Shown here one piece after another: positions 56,276-64,000 of a stretch of 64,000 nucleotides of DNA; the first letter of the stretch is position 1; each line of letters begins with the position of its first letter. The notes beneath the pieces were generated by a model. It worked only from the letters and a program-made list of their open reading frames with translations. It ran no database searches and was not told where the DNA came from. The stretch covers positions 403,737,389-403,801,388 of the forward strand of contig NC_081408.1 of NCBI RefSeq assembly GCF_030272615.1, read 5' to 3'. Source of the stretch: Cryptomeria japonica. Its lineage: Eukaryota; Streptophyta; Pinopsida; Cupressales; Cupressaceae. Both the position numbers and the translations under genes were made by a program.

Positions 56276-56329
56276 CTAGTTCCTCTAAGGAAGCTTAACC
56301 ACTTGAGGAAGATCTGGGAGATTGATTCT

Positions 56330-57480
56330 ATGGATTCTGGTTTTCAAAGACAACTCAATGTGGCACTTAAGGATCTTGATGCAGCTAGAAGTGAGGTTTG
56401 TACTTTGAAGAAGAACCTAAATGATGTTGATAAATTCATTAGTGAGCTAAAGGATCAAGCAAGTGTCTAGAGAGAAAAGAGGAAGGAATTAATGGATAGG
56501 TTGAAGGAGAAAGAAGATCAGATCATGGAATACCAGGAAAAGCTTGAGAGAGAGAATGTTGCTTTGAAAATGAGATGCAATCCATTGTGATGAGACTAAC
56601 TAAGGAAATTGAGGACCAAAAGAAGAATGAAGATAATCTGGCACAATGATTGAAGGAAAGAGATGATGAATGCTTCTGGCTTACCTATGAGAATGATCAG
56701 TTGAAGCTTGAGTTGACACAATCTAGGAATAATGGTCAAGAACTTGAAAGGAATATTTATACCTTAGGGGATGAAATTTCTACTACCAATGAATACAAAG
56801 ACAAATTAAAAACTAGTTCATAAAGGCTTGATGAGATGCTGGAAAGTTATAGACATGGAAAGGATATGCAAGGTTTAGGATTTGAGAAAGGTGAATCCTC
56901 TGGATCTGGACAAGGCAATGCTAAACCTAATCAGAAGAAGAGAAAGAATCCTCTAGTAAGATAGGCTAATACTCATAAATTTAATGGTATATTTTTTACT
57001 TGTAACAAATTTGGTCATATGGAAAGTCAGCATAGAAGTCGGATGAATAATGGAATGATGAACAACATGAGTAATATTCCTACCTTCACCAGTCAATGTT
57101 TCATATCCAATAACTTTTGACACAAGTCAAATGTGTGTAGAGAAGTAGTGAATAACCTTCAAAGCAAGAGATTTTATGTTTGTGGAATATTTGGACACAT
57201 CTATAATCAATGCAGGACAAGACCAAATCAGATGAACTTCAAACCTATGCAAAATAATGTTGTTTTTTCGAGCATGCAATAAAACCGGTCACATTGCAAA
57301 GTACTGCAAAAGCAAGAATGGTGCTCTGGTAGACAAGAACAAATCAGATGAGAGAAGAAAAGAGAAAGTAGAAGAGATCAAGGGGAAGCATGAGAAGATG
57401 TGGGTGAGAAAGGATGAATCCAGAGCTGACAATGGGTCTGCACTTGAATCCGATGCATGATCTTCATCCGATAACTAGGG
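56330..57480 (+). pseudogene. Copia F gag: coiled coil plus four zinc knuckles
   Basis: The frame MDSGFQRQLNVALKDLDAAR at 56330 leads into a long Lys/Glu/Leu coiled-coil stretch (to about 56840, several stops). Four knuckle-like modules follow: TCNKFGHMESQH (57000), CFISNNF with HKSNVC (57104), YVCGIFGHIYNQC (57178) and ACNKTGHIAKYC (57274). Each has lost a different residue. The usual Gag N-terminal block with a conserved Trp is absent, so the N-terminus is deleted. Coding fades near 57480, where the G4 LTR begins. The layout resembles Gag of large copia lineages. Confidence 0.72.
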
Positions 57481-57499
57481 CTTTATACCTTAGGGAGAG

Positions 57500-57976
57500 C
57501 TTTTCATGAATATTCTAAGAACCCCCTCTTTGGTGGTCCAATCGATTTTGAAAGATTGTAGAAGGGCTGAATCTTATTTGCAAATGATATCCAAAAGTTT
57601 ATAAAGGATCTTGTGCTCCGGTACGAAATTTCATGAAGATCGTGACAACCGGTTGCTGCATTTATTACAGTGAAAAAATTAGGTTTTCGAAGGATAAAAG
57701 TGCATCTCAAGACTTCATTTGTCACAATGCAATCAATTGAGTAAGAGAAAAGGAGAGAGAAAAGCAACTTGGCAATCTCAACAGCAATTTCAGCAACTTC
57801 TAAGTGAATTTTAGCGACTGGTTGTGAAGCAAGGTATCTATATGTTCAGATTTTCAGTTTTTCACAAAACCTAGGATTCGAGATGGTTTCAGTTTCTAGT
57901 ATTTCTCCTCTGGTGGTTGAAATAAAGGATAGGGCCCATCTAGTCTTTAAGAAACATCCATTTAAATTGCATCACA
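57500..57976 (+). repeat. G4 5' LTR (left boundary uncertain)
   Basis: The right end is taken as ATCACA at 57976, just before the PBS. The left end is placed where F gag coding fades (about 57480-57560), with no second LTR to compare. It may be truncated. Confidence 0.5.
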
Positions 57977-57981
57977 TTAAT

Positions 57982-58000
57982 TGGTGCCCACCGTGGGGCC
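57982..58000 (+). promoter_or_regulatory. G4 primer-binding site
   Basis: TGGTGCCCACCGTGGGGCC, six bases after the LTR end. It resembles the PBS context seen in Tat/Ogre elements rather than the tRNA-Met type of the other elements here. Confidence 0.7.
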
Positions 58001-58044
58001 TAGTCCCTTTGATCTTTAACAAGTTTGCTTGCAGGAAATTTCAT

Positions 58045-58345
58045 TAACAGGCTGATTAGCTCTTTCTGAGTGCAGATTAGCTCTCTTGGGCTCCTGAGTC
58101 ACATTCTTGGTCTCTATTGTGGCGTTCCAACACCTCAAATGGCTTTTATGGGAGATTCCTCAACTCTGTTTTTATGTTTTTCTGTACTTTAGCATTTTCA
58201 GTCTGTATGGTGGTGTTTTTGGCACATTTGTCAGCGTTTTTAGTATATTTAACAGTGTTTCTGGTGTGCAGATCAGTGTTTCTGGTGTGCAGATCAGCAT
58301 TTCTGGCACATATAATGGCGTTCTTGGTCAATTTGATGGCATTTT
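58045..58345 (+). repeat. 21 bp phased repeats, first block (G4 leader)
   Basis: Units such as CAGATCAGTGTTTCTGGTGTG and CAGATCAGCATTTCTGGCACA sit 21 bp apart; around 58055-58090 GATTAGCTCTTTCTGAGTGCA repeats once. The two overlapping Phe/Leu/Val-rich ORFs are products of the repeat. Confidence 0.85.
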
Positions 58346-59394
58346 TCAGTTTTTTTTTTATTTTACAAATATTGTATGTTGCGTTCCTCATTTCTGCTTC
58401 TAGACTGTCATTTTTATGAACCTAATTTGTAGATTGTTGATTTTGCAGGTACTTATTTCTTTGTGAAAGACCGAAGTCATAAACTATTTCACCGCCAAAG
58501 AATGCAACATAAACTACTAACTTTGTTTGCAGCCGTGGGATTTTGCACTTATATTTGTTAAATTAGGCACATAGACTAATTACAATGGAAATGAATAAAC
58601 ATGTCTCATGTGTTTTGATGATAGGCGAGTATGCTCTCACATTTCTTAGGTGATCAGAAAACCAAACTCATCCTTTGCTTTCAATAGTGCATTTCTTTAG
58701 CAGGCCTTCCCTCCTGAGGAGTTATTAACTCTTAGCCCTAAAGGCCAGTGAGAGGGGAATGACCTAAGTGGGAATGACTAACGCCAAGTACTCCAACCCA
58801 CTATAAAATAAATGTGTTTTTTATTAAAATCAAAGCAATGGAAGTGCTCGGGAATAGCTCTCCTCCATACCTTTGGGTATATCAAACCTTGGTTTTCAAG
58901 GCTAGGAGACCTCTTAATTGATTTTATACCTAGACGCGTCGAACGGACCCCTTACTAGTTCCAAGTAAATTAGAAGCTACCCGATTCAACTCCGAAAGGG
59001 TGATAATCTTTGTGCAAGAGAGATAGTAACTCTCCCAAGATACTTGCCATATCGTGCCCCCATTAGCATTTGGAGTCAGATAATACGGCATTGAGAATCC
59101 ATTGCGTGAGACTTAATGGTTGTATTTTGATTAGCTATTGGGTGTGTACCTAAGTCAGCAAGAAAAGGTTTTCATTCTCAGCCAATCTCCTTAGGATAGA
59201 CTGATTGATGTATTTTCAAATTGTTCAAAACCCATGAAAACTTGGGCTTTCTTTAAAGCTTCTTGAACATACACTTTATGTGTCCTTAGGGACAAAAATA
59301 CAATCTGAATTCTGTGTTTGTAAGTCAAGTCAAGATATCATCCATTGAAATACAACAAACATTGAAAACTCAAACTTCAAACTGTCAAATTCAC
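58346..59394 (+). other. G4 leader, unique part
   Basis: No coding or repeat phase is seen. It separates the two repeat blocks and includes AT-rich and mixed sequence. Confidence 0.5.
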
Positions 59395-60435
59395 AAGTTT
59401 CACAGCAGGTTAGCTCTTTCAGTCAAAACAGTCGTATCCATGGTCCAAAAAGTCACATTCACAGTCCAAACCTTAGCTCTTTTGGTCCAAACATTAGCTT
59501 TATCAGTCCAAATAGTTGTATTCACAATCCAAACATTACCTTTATCAGTCCAAACAATTGTATTCACAGTCCAAACATTATCACTTTTGGTCCAAACAGT
59601 CGCATCTAAAGTTCAAACAGTCGCATGTACAGTTCAAACTGTCACATCTACAATTCAAACTATCACACCTAGGGTCCAAATAGTTGCATTTCTAGTTCGA
59701 ACGTCAGATCTTTTGGTGCGAATGTCAAATTTCTCATAGTTTAACATTAACTCTCCAAGGTTGAACACATTAGTGTTTCTGGTCTAAACATCAAAGTTTT
59801 TGGTCTAAACATTCATGCTTCTGGTCTGTCTGTCAGCATTTCTAGTCAGTTTGTCAGCATTTCTGGTAATTTTACCAATGTTTCTGGTCCATTTGGCAAC
59901 GTTTCTGGTTAGTATAGCAGATTTCCTAGTCTAAACAATAACTCTCTTGGTCTAAAGGTCGGATCCCTTGGTCTAATCAACAACTCTTGTGAGTTGCATA
60001 TCAAATTGCTCATGTTGCAGCATCAAATCTCCTAGTTTGTGCTTGCTAGGTCTACATATCTATTTTCTGAGTCTGAAAATCACAAAATTGGGTCAAAAAA
60101 ACAATCTCCTAAGTTCAAACACCCAATTTGCTAAAGCACACATCATTATTTGACCTTTAGAGTCACTGTATTGCAGAGCAGAGTTTCTAGTCTATTTGTC
60201 AGTGTTCCTGGTCTGTTTCTCAGTGTTTCTAGTCTATCTCTTAGCATTTTTGGTCTATGTGTTAGTGTTTCTGCGATACAGAACAATGTTTCTGGTCTAT
60301 TTGTCAGCATTTCTGGTCTGTCTATCAGCATTTCTGGAATGCAGAACAATATTTCTGGTCTGTTTCTCAACGTTTCGGGTCAGTATAGCAGAGTTCTTGG
60401 TCACTTTATCTGCATTTCTGGTAAACTGCATCAAA
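59395..60435 (+). repeat. 21 bp phased repeats, main block (G4 leader)
   Basis: GTCCAAA-like words fall at 59422, 59443, 59464, 59485, 59506, 59527, 59548 and 59569, all 21 bp apart. From about 59820 the unit changes to CAGCATTTCTGGTCAGTTTGT, with the same spacing kept to about 60430 (for example 60190, 60211, 60232). ORFs 59314-59739 and 60150-60486 are shadows of this periodicity. Confidence 0.93.
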
Positions 60436-61012
60436 ATCAGAAAACAAAAACAACCCATTTCTCATACAATCAAACATAGAGAGTAGGTCATCTTGTTGGG
60501 TCATTCAATCAGGTTATCTTCTGTCAAAAACAAATTCAAGAACAAGACACACAAAAGTCTCAAATATTCACCTCAAACAAGTTAAAGATCAAACACCTTA
60601 AAGTGCAACACCACATTGTCTTTGATAAACTGATCGTTCAAACATAGTTTCTCATCAAGATCTATCATCCTTTAATCATGAAACTACAACGCTTGATCAA
60701 AATAACCTCGTTATCTATCATAGGATATATCATTCCTATTGAACTTGGTCATATCAAAAATCACAAAATTTGCACTCCAAAACTAAGATCGAAAAACTTG
60801 CAAACAAGCAAATACTTGAAAAAGATCATTTCATGTCTATCCATCTACAAATTTTACCTCAATAATTGATCACTTATTATAACACATTAAACAAGATTTA
60901 AACCTCGAAAAACATTCAAAACACGTGTATGCCTGTTCTAACCAGGGCTCAGAGATGAAAGATTGCAAAAATAGAAATAGAAACGTTTGAAATAACTGAA
61001 GAATATAGAAAC
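60436..61012 (+). other. G4 leader, 3' part before gag
   Basis: AT-rich stretch with no supported frame except short chance ORFs. It ends at the gag ATG. Confidence 0.55.
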
Positions 61013-62604
61013 ATGGAACACAAAGATGAGATACAAGTTGAAGAGGAAATAATAGAACAACATGTCAGAGATATCAAAAAAGATCCTCAATTTGATAAAT
61101 TTATGCAGAAAATATTGGAGGGAGAAAAAGAAAAATATTTCCTAATGCTAGCAAAATCTGGTGCTAAACTCCCCCAAGATTTTGATGTGAACAAATTGAC
61201 ACAAAAGAGAAATGACCCCCCCCTTAATAATGAACAATACGAGGATATTTTTGGTCTCAAACTCAATGACACGTCAATTCCTAGTAACACTAGAAACAAT
61301 GAGGAAACTTACATTCCCACAAGGGATAAAGTAGAAATTCTAAATAACGCTCAATCCAATGAGGATACAAGAGGGGATAGAGATGATATCAGAAGAGATC
61401 AAGATCCTCCTAGAATGAAAAATCATGGCTATGCAAGAACAAATCATGTGGATAATCCTATCACAACTCTCGCACAACAAATACAAACACTACAAATGCA
61501 AATTCAAGATATGCAAAGAGGAAATGTTAGAAGATACTCACTTCAAGAAATCTGTCCTTATCCATTCGACAGAAACCTAAACATGAGACCATTTCCTATA
61601 GGTTTCGAAACTGTTAGATACAAAAAATTTGATGGAAGTACTGACCCTCAAGATCATATAAGGGAATTTTGCACAATGAGTATGGAGTTTGCACATGAGG
61701 ATACATACTTAATGAGACTGTTTCTGAAAAGCTTAACTAGACTAGTTATGGAATGGTTCTCCAAACTTACACCTAGAATCAGATCATTCTCAGAATTGGT
61801 GGATAAGTTTGTTTCACAATACTCTTATAACATCCAACATGAAGTAACCATAATAGACCTGTGTAACACAAAACAAAAGAGTGGAGAACCCTTCATGACA
61901 TTCTTACAACAATGGAGGCTGTTAGCTTCGAGGTATCCTCGTCCAGTGCCAAAGTATGAAAAAATGGACATATTCATAGACAACTTAAACGATCAAATGA
62001 GTTATTACTTAAAAATCCAAGGAATTCAAAGTTTCACGAAAATGATTGATAATGGAATCAGAATGGAGGAAGCCATGATAATGAAAGGTGAGTTGAAAAT
62101 ATTCAAAGAAGGAGTTCACCCTCCTAACAACACTAACAACAACAATCACAATGATAAACCAAAGTTTTGGAATAGAAATCGTAATGTCATCAATGATGGG
62201 ATAGTGGATAACAACAATGTAAAACCAAAGCAACCGGTTTTTAATTTATCCAATCACTCAGCAGCAGCTCAACAAAACAACAATCACCAAAAAGCAATTA
62301 TCAAAAACTTCTTTCGAAGACAATTTACAAACATTGGTGAACCCATTGGGCCCACATTAAAAACACTCATTGCAACAAATTGATTACTTTACCAGAAGAA
62401 AGAAACTTTGAACCCAAGGTAAAACCTGCTTGGTGGAATGACAACCATTATTGTGATTTCCATCGAAACAAAGGACACCAAACAAATGCTTGTCAAAAAT
62501 TAAAACATGTCATCCAAGATTTGATTGATAATGGAATAATAATTGTGGATGGACATACAACAAACGAATCTCACACAGCTTTCAAAACTCCACTTCCTAA
62601 TTAA
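61013..62604 (+). pseudogene. G4 gag
   Basis: The 456-codon frame starts MEHKDEIQVEEEIIEQHVRD. An acidic, helical N-terminus leads to LAQQIQTLQMQIQDMQRG (coiled coil, about residue 150), then the Gag core KKFDGSTDPQDHIREF, WFSKLTPRIRSFSELVDKF and FLQQWRLLASRYPRP. An Asn-rich linker follows. A one-base loss near 62375 ends the frame at 62383; the next frame continues with EERNFEPKVKPAWW and the zinc motif YCDFHRNKGHQTNAC, LKHVIQDLIDNG. The ATG was chosen as the first Met of the long open frame. Confidence 0.87.
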
Positions 62605-63460
62605 GAGAAGGGTGAATCATCAACAGGGCAGAACGGTAAAGGTAAAGCAAAGGTAAACTATGCTCATGCATATGACAATGTGGTAAATGTAATCATGGTT
62701 AAAGAGCAAAAACATCACGAACTTGCTCATATTATCACATGAAGCAAAGCTAAAGTGGTTTTGTCAGGTCCTACAACAAACACGTCATCCACTACCAAAC
62801 AATACAATCTAGTGGATCATTAGAGAAAACACCCGCATAAATATCCATCTTAGAACTTTTAAAGTTGTCACCTGTCCACAAAGATTCTTGAACGAGCATT
62901 AGTAGATACCACAGTGTCCAAAGATCTTGATATAGATCAATTCCAAACCATGGTGGGACACCTCACAACTCCTCATTGCTTATCATTTACCGAAGAAGAT
63001 GACATGTCCTTGCAACATCACCACAATGCTCCTTTGCATATTGAATTCCTTATTCACAAAACATGAGTTAAACGTGTTCTAATAGATGGTGGAGCTAGCC
63101 TAAATATTTGTTCTTTGAGTCTTGTTCATGCCTTAGGATATTCAGAAGATGCAGTTGATCCCCACAAAAAGATCACCATAAAAGCCTATGATGAAGAAGA
63201 ATGTTCCTCTAAGGGAATTGTGATACTACCCATCAGAGTGGGACCTTTACAGAAAAATATAGCATGCCAAGTTCTGGACTTGGACTTATCATATAATATA
63301 CTCCTAGGGAGACCATGGATACATGACTTGCAAGCTATCCCATCAACCTATCATTAGTGTGTCAAATTTCCCTATAATGGACAAGAAATCACAATATCTA
63401 CAGATTCAAATCCATTCCAATATTGTAGCAATCTAAAAAAGGCTTAAGAAGTCATTGTTC
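62605..63460 (+). pseudogene. G4 linker and aspartic protease
   Basis: A linker with stops (62602, about 62740, 62820, 63064) reads LERALVDTTVSKDLDIDQFQ and CLSFTEEDDMSLQHHHNA. The retropepsin follows: VLIDGGASLNICSLSLVHAL with an intact D-G-G site, GIVILPIRVGPLQKNI and LDLSYNILLGRPWIHDLQ. Stops at 63356 and 63445 break the frame after it. The active-site residues persist. Confidence 0.83.
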
Positions 63461-63999
63461 CTCATAATAGGGAGGTGTCATCTTCGGACACACAATCCAA
63501 AGAACAATCATTTGCCTCTATTTTATCAAGTATGGAAAAACAAATGCAGCTAAGAGATCGAGGAAACGGAGAATACTCAATATCACAATTACCACTCTCT
63601 CCTAAATCTTCTGGAAAACCATTAAACTCTAAACAACAACCAATTGTGAAACATCTTCTAATATTTGATGGAGAATTCATTAGTGCTAGAACCTTATTAG
63701 AGGAGACAAAAGATAAAGATGTGCTACAGTGGCTATACAAAGATGAAGAAGTTCAACAAAAGGTCAACAATGTCAGAATACCTACAAAAAAATATGGAAA
63801 AGGATTCAACGTTCTTCAAAAGATGGGATACACTGGAACAAGTCCTATAAGAAAAATAAAAGAAGGTGTCTCAGAACCTATCCAACCTCATACTCAGCAA
63901 GCTACAGACAAAGCAAGTTTAGGGTATGGACAAGTTACTTTACTAGAAGACATATTCTCTAATCAGCACCAAGAGGAATATGAAAATAGACAAGAATAA
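63461..63999 (+). pseudogene. G4 protease-RT spacer with G-patch-like motif, truncated by window
   Basis: The frame from about 63448 (first Met 63475) is open to the last bases of the window and is in register with the protease. After a Ser/Gln-rich spacer it reads KYGKGFNVLQKMGYTG, KIKEGVSEPIQ and KASLGYG, with the spacing of conserved Gly and aromatic residues of a G-patch, an RNA-binding module. RT should follow outside the window. The domain call rests on motif reading alone. Confidence 0.6.
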
Positions 64000-64000
64000 C

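Larger units (their letters stand above)
57500..63999 (+). mobile_element. Tat-like Ty3/gypsy element G4, 5' part
   Basis: LTR end near 57976, PBS-like TGGTGCCCACCGTGGGGCC at 57982-58000, a 3 kb leader with 21 bp repeats, gag (61013), protease (63.1 kb) and a G-patch-like segment, running off the window. The Gag block FDGSTDPQDHIREF and the protease IDGGASLNI are Tat/Ogre-type. Stops between gag and protease and a frameshift in gag show it is non-functional, yet it is the best preserved gypsy gag here. It truncates copia F. Confidence 0.82.

Noticed and set aside
58107-60486. Hydrophobic ORFs resembling multi-pass membrane proteins
   Set aside because: They follow the 21 bp repeat phase of the G4 leader and appear in several frames at once.
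62360-62400. Programmed ribosomal frameshift in G4
   Set aside because: No slippery heptamer or obvious downstream structure; other stops nearby point to simple decay.

Overview
The window looks like plant nuclear DNA made almost entirely of decayed, nested LTR retrotransposons. I recognise no intact host gene, rRNA, tRNA or CRISPR array. The evidence for a plant is Ty1/copia and Ty3/gypsy polyproteins of plant type, primer-binding sites resembling the 3' end of initiator tRNA-Met (TGGTATCAGAG), a chromovirus with a C-terminal chromodomain, and Tat-like gypsy elements with a second RNase H. The age, nesting depth and very long LTRs would suit a large gymnosperm-type genome, but that is inference and no species can be named.

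Left block (1-28.6 kb). The oldest layer is G3, a Tat-like Ty3/gypsy element on the minus strand. Its protease lies at 27.7-28.1 kb, a second RNase H at 27.2-27.4 kb, a linker and RT at 20.5-21.9 kb, RNase H at 20.0-20.4 kb and the start of integrase at 18.5-18.7 kb. Four things interrupt it. A 5.3 kb LTR-like block splits the second RNase H. A solo copia LTR (18702-20041) sits between RNase H and integrase. Minus-strand gypsy G2 (LTR at 17420-18475) lies in the integrase. G2's own integrase is split by plus-strand chromovirus G1 (123-13781, target duplication GTATG). G1's gag zinc knuckle is split by minus-strand copia A (2033-9444, duplication AAGGA).

Middle block (28.6-44.5 kb). Two related copia LTRs (28559-29794 plus, 39094-40324 minus) face each other head to head around a truncated copia, C. 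C's gag is split by copia B (31173-38836, duplication TCCTT), the best preserved copia here. Beyond it lies E (40.3-41.6 kb), an unrecognised decayed minus-strand reading frame.

Right block (43.2-64.0 kb). D is a minus-strand LTR element with copia-like LTR, polypurine tract and 3' UTR. In place of pol it carries a long unrecognised reading frame (44.6-47.1 kb) beside a zinc-knuckle gag-like region (50.5-51.2 kb). A 3340 bp solo LTR with perfect duplication GGATC interrupts it. Another unrecognised minus-strand coding stretch (52.3-55.3 kb) is interrupted by a 1.57 kb LINE-like retroposon flanked by a 14 bp duplication. Plus-strand copia F follows (LTR 55284-56261; gag with a coiled coil and four eroded zinc knuckles). 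Last comes Tat-like gypsy G4: LTR end about 57976, a 3 kb leader with 21-bp-phased repeats, gag at 61013-62604, protease near 63.1 kb and a G-patch-like segment. It runs off the right edge.

Most reading frames carry stops, frameshifts or lost catalytic residues, so the coding regions are entered as pseudogenes. No element here appears able to move by itself.
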